Part shown: in pieces, positions 1 to 7,751 of the stretch
How positions within the stretch are numbered: the stretch's first letter is position 1
How the letters are laid out: the number at the start of each line of letters is the position of its first letter
DNA from: Agrilutibacter niabensis
Lineage (GTDB): Bacteria; Pseudomonadota; Gammaproteobacteria; Xanthomonadales; Xanthomonadaceae
Direction: 5' to 3'
Assembly: GCF_042657165.1 (NCBI RefSeq)
Contig: NZ_JBHSNJ010000005.1
Span: 310,001-374,000 of the forward strand
DNA length: 64,000 nucleotides
Made by a program: the position numbers and the translations under genes
The notes under the pieces: generated by a model
Databases searched by the model: none
Told to the model about the DNA's origin: nothing
Seen by the model: the letters and a program-made list of their open reading frames with translations, nothing else

Positions 1-35
1 TTCTTGGGGAAAACAAGGCGATCGGGGGATTCAGC

Positions 36-431
36 ATGTCGATGGACATCAACTGGCTGGCCGTGGTTGCAGCGGCCGTTTCGGCCTTCGTGCTCGGCGG
101 TCTCTGGTACGGGCCGCTATTCAAGAACGCCTGGTGCCGCGAAGCCGGCGTCGACCCGAATGCCGCACCGGGGCATCCCGGACGCGTATTCGGCAGCGCC
201 TTCGTGCTGGCGCTGGTCGCGGCGTTCGCGTTTGCCGTCCTGCTGGGGCCGAAACCCGCCCTGGCCCTGGGCCTGCACCACGGCGCGCTGGTGGGCGGCG
301 CCTTCGTCGCCACCAGCTTCGGCATCAACTACGCCTTCGCGCAGCGCAGCCTGAAGCTGTGGCTGATCGACGGCGGTTATCACCTGCTGCAGTTCGTGCT
401 CTACGGGCTGATCCTGGGGCTCTGGCACTGA
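36..431 (+). CDS. DUF1761 family membrane protein
   Basis: A 131-residue protein made of about four hydrophobic segments (roughly residues 8-26, 52-75, 80-102 and 112-130). The opening pattern, with a glycine-rich first helix running into LWYGPLF, is typical of the DUF1761 family of small inner-membrane proteins, whose function is not known. A GGGGGA Shine-Dalgarno site lies about 6 nt before the chosen ATG; a second in-frame ATG two codons later is also possible. The next gene starts 14 nt downstream on the same strand, so the two are probably cotranscribed. The family call is from recognition of the pattern only. Confidence 0.75.
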   Translation: MSMDINWLAVVAAAVSAFVLGGLWYGPLFKNAWCREAGVDPNAAPGHPGRVFGSAFVLALVAAFAFAVLLGPKPALALGLHHGALVGGAFVATSFGINYAFAQRSLKLWLIDGGYHLLQFVLYGLILGLWH

Positions 432-445
432 GCGAGGGATAGCGA

Positions 446-1075
446 ATGCCCATCCGCTGGTACTTCGATTTCATCTCGCCCTTCTCCTACCTGCAGTGGC
501 AGAAGGTGAAGGCGCTGCCGGAAGCGGTGACGCCGGTGCCGGTCGTGTTCGGCGCCGTGCTCGCCGCGCACGGGCAGAAGGGACCGGCGGAGATCGCGGG
601 CAAGCGTGAATTCACCTACCGGCACGTGCTGTGGCAGGCACGTCAGGAAGGCGTGGTGCTGCGCTTCCCACCCGCGCATCCGTTCAACCCGCTGGCCGCG
701 TTGCGGCTGTGCGTGGCCGCGGGCAGCACGGCGCAGGCGGTCGATGCGGTATTCGACTGGATCTGGCAGCGCGGCGAAGCTGGCGACAGCGTCGAGGCGC
801 TGGCGCCGGTCGCTGCCGCGCTCGGCGTCGATGCCGCCAGCGCGCAGGGCGAAGCGGCGAAGGCGCAACTGCGCGCCAATACCGAAGCCGCGATCGCGGC
901 CGGCGTGTTCGGCGTGCCCACGCTTGCCTTCGACAGCGGGCCCCTCGACGGCATGCTGTTCTGGGGCAATGATGCCCACGCCTTCGCGATTGCTGCACTG
1001 CGCAACCCGGAGCTACTCGCGGATCCGGAGATGCAGCGCATCGCAACACTGCCGGTCGGCGTGCAGCGGCGCTGA
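446..1075 (+). CDS. 2-hydroxychromene-2-carboxylate isomerase-like protein (DsbA-fold)
   Basis: A 209-residue protein of the HCCA isomerase/kappa-class GST family (thioredoxin-like fold with a helical insertion). The N-terminus WYFDFISPFSYL carries the family Ser (Ser11) that replaces a redox cysteine, and a later GVPTLAFD segment supplies the cis-proline loop. Known members isomerise 2-hydroxychromene-2-carboxylate with glutathione in naphthalene breakdown. No other aromatic-degradation gene is nearby, so the real substrate is unknown; a general glutathione-dependent isomerase is equally possible. An AGGGAT ribosome site precedes the ATG, 14 nt after the DUF1761 stop. Confidence 0.85.
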   Translation: MPIRWYFDFISPFSYLQWQKVKALPEAVTPVPVVFGAVLAAHGQKGPAEIAGKREFTYRHVLWQARQEGVVLRFPPAHPFNPLAALRLCVAAGSTAQAVDAVFDWIWQRGEAGDSVEALAPVAAALGVDAASAQGEAAKAQLRANTEAAIAAGVFGVPTLAFDSGPLDGMLFWGNDAHAFAIAALRNPELLADPEMQRIATLPVGVQRR

Positions 1076-1168
1076 CGCGCCACGCTGAGCCCTGTTCGCC
1101 AGGGGCGAAACCGTGCCCGTGGGCGTATGCTGCCCGGAATCTCGAAGATGCGGCCACAGGGGGCTCAG

Positions 1169-2116
1169 ATGCGGATTGGCCTTGTCGTTGATTCACCTTG
1201 CGACCTGCCTGAAAGCTACCTGCAGGCAAACCAGATCTCCATCCTGCCGACCACCGTGCGCATGGGCGCGGCCGTCATGGCCGATTACCGCAACCCCGAG
1301 GCGGCGCTGCAGTTCCTGCAGACGCACCTGGCCGAACGCGGCTGGGAGGCCGAGAGCAGCCCCTTTTCGGTCGAACAGATCCGCGAACTGTTCCTGAGCA
1401 AGCTGGTCATCGACTACGACTTCGTCTTCTGCCTGACCATCACCAAGACGCGCAGCCAGATCTTCGACAACGCGCAGCAGGCCAGCTTCGCCATCCTCAA
1501 CGAGTACAAGGCGCCACGCGCGGCCGCCGGCAACAACTCACCGTTCTCGCTGCGCGTGATCGACACGCAGAACCTGTTCGCCGCGCAGGGCATCATCGCG
1601 GTGGAAGCCGTACGCCTGCGCGACGCGGGTGAAGGCGCGCCGAAGATCCGCGCGCGCCTGGAGAACCTCGCGCTGCACACGCAGGGCTTCCTGATCCCGC
1701 GCGACCTCAACTACATGCGCGAGCGCACGCGCATCCGCGGCGACCGCAGCGTGAGCTTCCTCGCCGCCAAGCTCGGCACCGCGTTCGACATCAAGCCGAT
1801 CCTGCATTGCAACCGGGGCGAAACCGGCCCGGTCGGCAAGGTGAAGAACTTCGACAGCGCCGCGCAGAAGCTGTTCGAACATGCGATCCGCCGCATCGAA
1901 AGGCATGAACTGATGACGCCGACGATGTGCGTCAGCTTCGGCGGCGAACTCGGCGAACTGCATGCCCTGCCCGGCTACGATTCGCTGCGACAGGCCTGCG
2001 CCGCGAACAACGTCGAGATGTTCGAGACGGTGATGAGCCTCACCAGCATGGTGAACATCGGCAAGGGCGGACTGGCCCTGGGGTACACCGCCGAGACCGA
2101 CCGGATCGAGCTGTAG
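1169..2116 (+). CDS. DegV family fatty-acid-binding protein
   Basis: A 315-residue DegV-type protein. The start reads MRIGLVVDSPCDLP, which matches the usual DegV opening, where a Ser/Cys-Asp-Leu-Pro loop helps hold the fatty-acid carboxylate. Characterised homologues bind a single long-chain fatty acid and feed it to fatty-acid kinase; whether that applies to a Gram-negative of this type is not shown. I chose the ATG at 1169 rather than in-frame ATGs at 1127 and 1148, because the conserved strand begins there and a GGGGGCTC purine tract precedes it. A TATGCT -10-like hexamer lies at 1126-1131. It is a little longer than the usual 280 residues. Confidence 0.85.
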   Translation: MRIGLVVDSPCDLPESYLQANQISILPTTVRMGAAVMADYRNPEAALQFLQTHLAERGWEAESSPFSVEQIRELFLSKLVIDYDFVFCLTITKTRSQIFDNAQQASFAILNEYKAPRAAAGNNSPFSLRVIDTQNLFAAQGIIAVEAVRLRDAGEGAPKIRARLENLALHTQGFLIPRDLNYMRERTRIRGDRSVSFLAAKLGTAFDIKPILHCNRGETGPVGKVKNFDSAAQKLFEHAIRRIERHELMTPTMCVSFGGELGELHALPGYDSLRQACAANNVEMFETVMSLTSMVNIGKGGLALGYTAETDRIEL

Positions 2117-2264
2117 CGCTTCGTGTCACACGTCGCATCGGCGTCGACGCGAATGCCACGTGTCGCGGCGCGCGTTCACATCGGGGCAATAAAGCGCGGC
2201 CTAAGCTGAGCCGCGTTCACGAACTACGTCTCACCAACTACCGGACTTCCCCAAGGACCTGCGG

Positions 2265-2609
2265 ATGGCGACCCGTTACTACCTCAGCCTGCCCGATCCG
2301 GCGCTCGCGCGCGGCAGCGATCCGGAACTGGCGTTCCATGCGCATGGTGCGGAGGAATTCGCGGCCCAGCTGCAGGATGCGCTGCGCACGCCGGCGTTGT
2401 TCGAGCGCTGGCGCAAGCGGCAGGAGGATCCCGACGCCGTCGATGCGTCCTACGGCGCCACCGACCCTGCGGCGGAAGTGCTCGGCCAGCAGGACCACCT
2501 GCACGTGGTGCTGGTGGTCACCAGTACGATTCCCGGGAACGTGCTCAAGCACCGCCTGCGCCTGCTCGCGGGCAGTGGTTGGGAACTGCGTGACGTGACC
2601 GCGGCCTAG
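2265..2609 (+). CDS. conserved hypothetical protein
   Basis: A 114-residue soluble protein of no family I recognise. It has no signal peptide and no membrane segment. The first half is helical (PELAFHAHGAEEFAAQLQDA), and the end contains a beta-rich stretch (LHVVLVVTS) followed by a basic helix. Codon use matches its neighbours, so it is probably a real gene. A TAAGCT -10-like element sits at 2202-2207, and an AAGGAC ribosome site lies about 7 nt before the ATG. It is convergent with the LuxR-type regulator, with 9 nt between the stop codons. Confidence 0.7.
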   Translation: MATRYYLSLPDPALARGSDPELAFHAHGAEEFAAQLQDALRTPALFERWRKRQEDPDAVDASYGATDPAAEVLGQQDHLHVVLVVTSTIPGNVLKHRLRLLAGSGWELRDVTAA

Positions 2610-2618
2610 GCCAGGCCG

Positions 2619-3251
2619 CTAGACCAGTTCGTCGGACGAGGTCTTTTCGTCCGGCCGATGCAGGGCGAGCAGGGCCACGCGACCGCTGATCCCCTCGCGC
2701 TCGAACACCTGGTGGAGGTGGCTCTTGACGGTTTCCGGGCTGATGCCCAGGCGGCGGCCGATCTGCTTGTTGCTCATGCCCAGCGCCGCCCAGTGGACGA
2801 TCTCGCGCTGACGCTCGGTGAGGTGGCCCAGGTTGTCGACTGGCGCGGGGGAGCGCCGCTCGGCCGCGAGCGCACGCGCCAGCAGGCTGGTATCGACCGC
2901 GAACAGGCCCGATTCCACCGCCCGGATCGCGCGCATGAGCACTTCGGGGGAAGCCAGCTTCTCCAGACAGCCGCTTGCACCCAGGCGGGCGCAACTGCGC
3001 AGGCTGGTGACGTCGGGGTGGCGGAAGCAGTGGATGTGGGGCGAAGCGGGCTCCGTGGACGGCAACCGCGCGCTGCGCAGGTCATCCCCATCCAGCAACC
3101 AGATCGCGCGCCGGGACCCGGTAGCGGCGGTCAGGGTGTCCGCGGTGAACATCCCGCACCACTCCACTTCCCCGCGCGGGGCAAGCACACGCTGCAGGTG
3201 CGCCGCCCACCGTCGGTCTCTTCCGAATGCCAGGACGGGTAGACCCGCCAT
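2619..3251 (-). CDS. LuxR-type response-regulator-like transcription factor
   Basis: A 210-residue two-domain protein. Residues about 140-195 form a LuxR helix-turn-helix (LTERQREIVHWAALGMSNKQ, then a GISPETVKSHLHQVF recognition helix). The first 120 residues look like a receiver domain: a central LLDGDD strand offers a possible phospho-Asp and a later GCLEK motif offers the Lys, but the usual N-terminal acidic pair is weak (GRDRR). Phosphorylation is therefore uncertain, and no kinase gene is adjacent. I chose the ATG at 3251 over an in-frame one at 3284 because a GGGAGGG Shine-Dalgarno site lies just before it. Confidence 0.8.
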   Translation of the reverse strand: MAGLPVLAFGRDRRWAAHLQRVLAPRGEVEWCGMFTADTLTAATGSRRAIWLLDGDDLRSARLPSTEPASPHIHCFRHPDVTSLRSCARLGASGCLEKLASPEVLMRAIRAVESGLFAVDTSLLARALAAERRSPAPVDNLGHLTERQREIVHWAALGMSNKQIGRRLGISPETVKSHLHQVFEREGISGRVALLALHRPDEKTSSDELV

Positions 3252-3447
3252 TGACCCTCCCACCATGCGCAGCGCGCGCACCATACGGGCTAGAACGCGG
3301 CCTGGGGGCGCAAACGGACACCCTCCCCCGACGCCCCCTGCCCGCCGGTCAGTTCCGACGGCATCGGCACCAGTCAGGTTGACGCTGCAATTTGAATAGC
3401 GTCGCGCGCCCGCGCAAGCGTTCGATATGCCCGCTCGGGTCAGGCGC

Positions 3448-3453
3448 TAAGCT
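3448..3453 (+). promoter_or_regulatory. candidate -10 element (TAAGCT) for a leaderless mRNA
   Basis: TAAGCT ends 6 nt before the ATG at 3460, with no Shine-Dalgarno site between them. If it is the -10 box, transcription would begin at the start codon itself. No good -35 box is visible. Confidence 0.4.
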
Positions 3454-3459
3454 GCGCGC

Positions 3460-4137
3460 ATGCAACGACATCCCATCCTGCTGTCCTGGAGCGGCGGCAA
3501 GGACGCGGCCTGGACGCTCCACCGGCTGCAGGCAGGCGACGCGTTCGAAGTCGTCGGCCTGCTGACCACGCTCACCGACGGCTACGACCGCATCGCCATG
3601 CACGGCATCCGTCGCGAGATCCTGCTGGCGCAGGCGGCCGCGACAGGACTGCCGCTGGTGGAATCGCGCATCCCGCAGCAGTGCGACAACGAGCGTTACG
3701 AAGCGGCATTCGCCGCGGCCCTGGTGCAGGCGCGCGAGCGTTGGCCGGGGCTGGAGACTATCGCCTTCGGCGACCTCTTCCTCGCCGATGTGCGCGCGTG
3801 GCGCGAGGCGCTGTGTACGCGGCTGGGCTGGCGAATCGAGACGCCGCTGTTCGGTGCCGATACCGCGGCGCTCGCCAACCAGATGATCACGGGCGGGCTG
3901 CGCGCGACGTTGTGCTGCGTCGACACCACGCAGCTGGCGGCGGAGTTCAGCGGCCGCGAATTCGACGCCAGGCTGTTGGCGGAGCTGCCTCCTGCGGTCG
4001 ATCCATGCGGTGAACGCGGCGAGTTCCACACCTGCGTCCACGCCGGCCCGATGTTGCGGCACCCGCTCGCCCTGCGCGCGGGCGAGCGGGTGCTGCGGGA
4101 CGAGCGCTTCGCCTATGTCGACCTGGAGTGGGCGTAG
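3460..4137 (+). CDS. PP-loop ATP-binding protein, COG2102/Dph6-like (diphthine-ammonia ligase family)
   Basis: A 225-residue adenine-nucleotide alpha hydrolase. The N-terminal SGGKD (residues 11-15) is the PP-loop that binds ATP pyrophosphate. The C-terminal part carries CGERGEFHT, the hallmark of the COG2102/DUF71 family to which the eukaryotic diphthamide synthetase Dph6 belongs. Bacteria lack diphthamide, so the natural reaction here is probably ATP-dependent amidation of some other acceptor and remains unknown. The ATG at 3460 is the first Met of the conserved strand; it has no ribosome site but has a -10-like hexamer at leaderless spacing. Confidence 0.8.
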   Translation: MQRHPILLSWSGGKDAAWTLHRLQAGDAFEVVGLLTTLTDGYDRIAMHGIRREILLAQAAATGLPLVESRIPQQCDNERYEAAFAAALVQARERWPGLETIAFGDLFLADVRAWREALCTRLGWRIETPLFGADTAALANQMITGGLRATLCCVDTTQLAAEFSGREFDARLLAELPPAVDPCGERGEFHTCVHAGPMLRHPLALRAGERVLRDERFAYVDLEWA

Positions 4138-4155
4138 CGCGCCGCGAGGCGGCGG

Positions 4156-4566
4156 CTACGGCCGACGCACGCAGTGGTCGACATTCATCAGGAAGCCCGG
4201 CGCGCAGTCGTTGCTCGTGCGCGCGACGGTGCGGCACAGGCCGCTTACCGGCTCGCAGCCGTAGCCGGAGGCGGCGCAATCGTTGCTTGCGCCGGAACTG
4301 TTGGCGCTCACCGTAGGCGTCTCGCAGTAGGCGTGCACTTGGCTGCCGCCCTTGCGCGTCCATTCGGCGAGCTGCGACTGCAGGCTGGCGTTCTCGGCGC
4401 GCAGCTGCTGGTTCTTCTCACGTTCCTTTTCCCACTGCTGCTTGTAGTCGACTTGGATGGCATTGAGGTTCGGCGTCGCCATCGGCCTGATCGGCGTGAC
4501 GTTCTGCGCCGCCAGCGGCGCGGTGACCAGCAGCATCGACAGGGTCCAGCCAAAGCGGTGCTTCAT
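4156..4566 (-). CDS. secreted coiled-coil, Cys-rich hypothetical protein
   Basis: A 136-residue protein I cannot assign to a family. Residues 1-21 form a clear signal peptide ending in PLAAQ. A charged heptad-like stretch follows at about residues 40-70 (KQQWEKEREKNQQLRAENAS), predicting a short coiled coil. The last 60 residues hold six cysteines in a small Ser/Asn/Gly-rich domain, which would be disulfide-bonded in the periplasm. The ATG at 4566 was chosen because a GGGGAGGAA Shine-Dalgarno site sits directly before it; a longer in-frame opening to 4677 lacks that signal and would hide the signal peptide. Confidence 0.65.
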   Translation of the reverse strand: MKHRFGWTLSMLLVTAPLAAQNVTPIRPMATPNLNAIQVDYKQQWEKEREKNQQLRAENASLQSQLAEWTRKGGSQVHAYCETPTVSANSSGASNDCAASGYGCEPVSGLCRTVARTSNDCAPGFLMNVDHCVRRP

Positions 4567-4792
4567 CGTTCCTCCCCGAAGGCCGCCCGGCGCGGCCGCG
4601 CGCGCAGCATAGCGTGGCGTGTGCGGCAGTCGCCGCCGCAATCCTGCAGGGCCGGGGCGCAGCCGGCACGCGCGCATTCCGTGCGAGCACTCATTCGCGC
4701 GCCAGGCGCAACCCGGTTGCCGCTCAACACGCCGGACCGGATTCGCCGAACCCGCTGCCGGCGCCGGCGAAGTCCCCGGCGCCCGCGCACGG

Positions 4793-7600
4793 CTAGCCGG
4801 TGTTCTGGATTCCCGCCGCGATGCCGTTGACGGTGGCCATCAGCGACTGCAGCAACGCCTCGTCCTCGCTGCCCTGCGCGCGCCAGCGTGCGAGCAGGTC
4901 GACCTGCAGCATGCTGATCGGGTCGACGTAGGGATTGCGCAGCCGGATCGACTGGCGCAGGCGCGGGTCGTCGGCCAGCAGCTCGTCGGTGCCCTTGATC
5001 GCGAACACCGCCGCGCGCGCGCGTTCGAACTCGGCGGCGATGCCGGGGTGGAAACGTGCGTGCAGGTCGTCGACGTCCACTCCTTCCGAGCGCACGCCGC
5101 TCGCAAGCAACGAGTAGCGCTCGAAGATGCCCAGGTCCGACTTCGCCAGCACCATCTCCACGTCGTTGACCAACGTGTTGAAGAACGGCCAGTCGCGCGC
5201 CATCTCCGCCAGCACTTCACGGCCGTGCTGCTGCAATGCGCGCTCCAGTGCGGTACCCACGCCGTACCAGGCGGTCAGGCCGGAGCGGTTCTGCGCCCAT
5301 GCGAATACCCACGGGATCGCGCGCAGCGACGCGATCCCCGGCGGCCGCACCACGCCGGTGCCGCCGGCACGCTTGCTGGGTCGCGAAGCGATGCGCAGGC
5401 GCTCGATCACGTCGATCGGCGTGGCCGCGCGGAAGTAGAACGGGAACGCCGCATCTTCGTGCACCAGCGCGCGGTAGTGCGCGCGCGAGTCGCTGGCGAG
5501 GGCGGAGGCGATCGCACGCCAACGCTCCTCGCGCGGCTCCGCGATGCGCGGCCGCAGCGTGGCGCGCAGGACCGCACCGGTGGCTTGCTCGAGGTTGCGC
5601 AGCGCGATGGCGCGGATGCCGTACTTGCGATGGATCACCTCGCCCTGTTCGGTCAGGCGCAGGTAGCCGTCGACCGAACCGCGCGGCATGGCGATCACCG
5701 CGCGCTCGGTCTTGCCGCCACCGCGGCTGATCGAACCGCCGCGGCCATGGAAGAACGCGATCCGCACGCCACTGTCGCGTGCGAGCTTCGTCAGCGCGAC
5801 CTGGGTCTGCTGCAGCGCCCAGCGCGACGCCAGCATCCCACCGTCCTTGGCGCTGTCCGAATAGCCCAGCATCACCACCTGCCGCTGCCCACGCGCGGCG
5901 AGGTGCTGGCGGTACAGCGGATCAGCGAACAGCGCGCGCAGCGTGGCGGCGGCGGCATCGAGATCGTCCACGGTTTCGAACAACGGCGCGATGTCGAGCG
6001 GCACCTGGGACGTTCCGTCTCCGGCATGCTCGATGCACCCCGCCTCGCGTGCCAGCGCGAGCACCGAAAGCGCATCGGCGGCGCTGCGGCTCATGCTGAT
6101 GATGTAGGGCCCGAAGGCGCGCTCGCCGTAACGCGGCCGCAGCCGGGCCACCGCGCGGAATACCTCGAGCGTGGATTGCGAGGTGTCGTTGCCCGGCCCT
6201 TCGACAGCGTCCTCGCCCTGCAGCAGGCGGTGCAGCCGCTGCGTGCGTTCGGCCACGCTGCGCGCGGACCACTGCGCGTCGCCGAGCAGCGCCGCGATCG
6301 CGGCATCGTGGGTCGCCGAATCCTGGCGCAGGTCGAGGCTGGCGAGATGGAAGCCGAAGCACGCCGCGCGCCGGCGCAGGCGACGCACGGCGAAACCGCC
6401 GGCGTGCTCGCCGCGATGCGTGCGCAGGCTGTCCTCGATCAGCGCGATGTCGGACTGGAACTCCTCGGCGTCGGCATAGCCCTCGGCTTCCTCGTGCTGC
6501 GTCGCCCACAGGCGTTCGTGGATGAAGGTGAGCAGCTTGCGGTAGGGCATGTCGGCATGGCGCGGACGCAGCTTGGCGGCGGCGGCGGGCATGCGCTCGC
6601 GGTAGAACGCGATGCGCGCTAGCAGTTCGTCCGACACGTCCACGCGCGTGATCGACTGGCTCAGCACCTCGCCCAGCGCGACCAGGTCGCGCCGGTACGC
6701 CGCCAGCACCAGCGCGCGCTGGCCGGCGAGCGTGGCGGTGATGGTGTCGGCACCGACATTGGGGTTGCCGTCCATGTCGCCGCCGACCCAGCTGCCGAAT
6801 CCGAGCAGGTCGGGCACGGGCGCGGCGCCGTAGGTTTCCTCCAGCGCATCGCTGAATACCTCGAAGAACACCGGCAGCACGCGGTACAGCACTTCCGACA
6901 GGTAATAGCCGACGTGCTGGAACTCGTCGGCGACGCTGGGTTGCGCCGACGGCGCCTCGGCGGTCTGCCAGCTCGTCGTCAGCGCGAGGCGGATGCGCTC
7001 GCGGTCGGCGCGCCGCTCGGCCGGCGTGCGGCTGCGGTCGATGTCGCCGACCAGGCAGGTGACGATCTCGCGTTCCTTCTTCAGCAGCGCGCGGCGCACG
7101 GCTTCGGTGGGATGCGCGGTGAAGACCGGCTCGATGCGCAGTCGCGGCAGCAGCGCCAGCAGTTCCTCGCGGCTGACGCCCTGCTTCATCAGGCCATTGA
7201 GCACGTCGCGCAGTCCGCCTGGTTGCGGCGCGGCCGCCTGGCGCTCGTAGTCGCGGCGGCGGCGGATGCGGTGCACGCGCTCGGCCAGGTTCACCGCCTG
7301 GAAGTAGGTGGAGAACGCACGCACCAGGTCGCTGGCATGGTCCAGGGGTACGCCCTCCAGCGCCTGCGCGAGTTCGGCGACCGGTGCGTTGCGTTCGCGG
7401 CGGCGGATCGCGGCGCGGCGCAGGCGTTCGACTTCCTCGAAGAACGCGGGCGAACGCTGGTCGGCGAGGATCTCGCCGACCAGCGCGCCGAGCATGTTCA
7501 CGTCTTCGCGCAGCAGCGCATCGGTAGGCGAAAACTCGACGTTACGCAGGGGTTGCTCGGTCATCGCCGGAGTCCGGCCGCCGCGGAAGGGAAGGTTCAT
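4793..7600 (-). CDS. ppc: phosphoenolpyruvate carboxylase
   Basis: A 935-residue PEP carboxylase, which fixes bicarbonate onto PEP to give oxaloacetate and refills the TCA cycle. Signature segments are all present: FTAHPTEAVRR with the catalytic His in the first third, LGYSDSAKDGG in the middle, FFHGRGGSISRGGG after it, and a C-terminal RNPYVDP...QNTG end typical of the enzyme. Length is slightly above the E. coli enzyme (883). An in-frame ATG at 7564 would give 923 residues; neither start has a strong ribosome site, so the start is open. A perfect 8-bp inverted repeat (7622-7640) lies just upstream. Confidence 0.97.
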   Translation of the reverse strand: MNLPFRGGRTPAMTEQPLRNVEFSPTDALLREDVNMLGALVGEILADQRSPAFFEEVERLRRAAIRRRERNAPVAELAQALEGVPLDHASDLVRAFSTYFQAVNLAERVHRIRRRRDYERQAAAPQPGGLRDVLNGLMKQGVSREELLALLPRLRIEPVFTAHPTEAVRRALLKKEREIVTCLVGDIDRSRTPAERRADRERIRLALTTSWQTAEAPSAQPSVADEFQHVGYYLSEVLYRVLPVFFEVFSDALEETYGAAPVPDLLGFGSWVGGDMDGNPNVGADTITATLAGQRALVLAAYRRDLVALGEVLSQSITRVDVSDELLARIAFYRERMPAAAAKLRPRHADMPYRKLLTFIHERLWATQHEEAEGYADAEEFQSDIALIEDSLRTHRGEHAGGFAVRRLRRRAACFGFHLASLDLRQDSATHDAAIAALLGDAQWSARSVAERTQRLHRLLQGEDAVEGPGNDTSQSTLEVFRAVARLRPRYGERAFGPYIISMSRSAADALSVLALAREAGCIEHAGDGTSQVPLDIAPLFETVDDLDAAAATLRALFADPLYRQHLAARGQRQVVMLGYSDSAKDGGMLASRWALQQTQVALTKLARDSGVRIAFFHGRGGSISRGGGKTERAVIAMPRGSVDGYLRLTEQGEVIHRKYGIRAIALRNLEQATGAVLRATLRPRIAEPREERWRAIASALASDSRAHYRALVHEDAAFPFYFRAATPIDVIERLRIASRPSKRAGGTGVVRPPGIASLRAIPWVFAWAQNRSGLTAWYGVGTALERALQQHGREVLAEMARDWPFFNTLVNDVEMVLAKSDLGIFERYSLLASGVRSEGVDVDDLHARFHPGIAAEFERARAAVFAIKGTDELLADDPRLRQSIRLRNPYVDPISMLQVDLLARWRAQGSEDEALLQSLMATVNGIAAGIQNTG

Positions 7601-7621
7601 GCCGCGAGTCTAGGGCCGGAC

Positions 7622-7640
7622 CATGCTGCGTGGCAGCATG
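7622..7640. promoter_or_regulatory. inverted repeat upstream of ppc
   Basis: CATGCTGC-gtg-GCAGCATG is a perfect 8-bp inverted repeat with a 3-nt centre, 22 bp before the first possible ppc start. It could be an operator or a leader hairpin; the sequence does not decide which. Confidence 0.35.
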
Positions 7641-7699
7641 ATTACAGCTGCAACCAAGTTGCCGCTGGCGTCGCGGAGCGCACGCCAGGAAGCCAGCCC

Positions 7700-7743
7700 T
7701 CATCCGCCCTTCGGGCGCCTTCTCCCGCGGCCGCGGGAGAAGG
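7700..7743. repeat. dispersed proteobacterial intergenic hairpin repeat
   Basis: This stretch begins TCATCCGCCCTTCGGGCG, a small hairpin with a TTC loop, and runs into a perfect 26-bp palindrome at 7718-7743 (CCTTCTCCCGCGG and its complement). From memory, the pattern CTCATCCGCCCTTCGGGC...CTTCTCCC is a very common short intergenic repeat in Xanthomonas and other proteobacteria. It lies 8 bp past the gshA stop, where it would form two hairpins in the 3' untranslated RNA. I saw no second copy in this window. Confidence 0.7.
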
Positions 7744-7751
7744 AACTGCAG

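Noticed and set aside
4619..6622. A 667-codon plus-strand frame opposite ppc
   Set aside because: It is antisense to a certain PEP carboxylase gene, and its translation is low-complexity Arg/Gln/Ala text without motifs.
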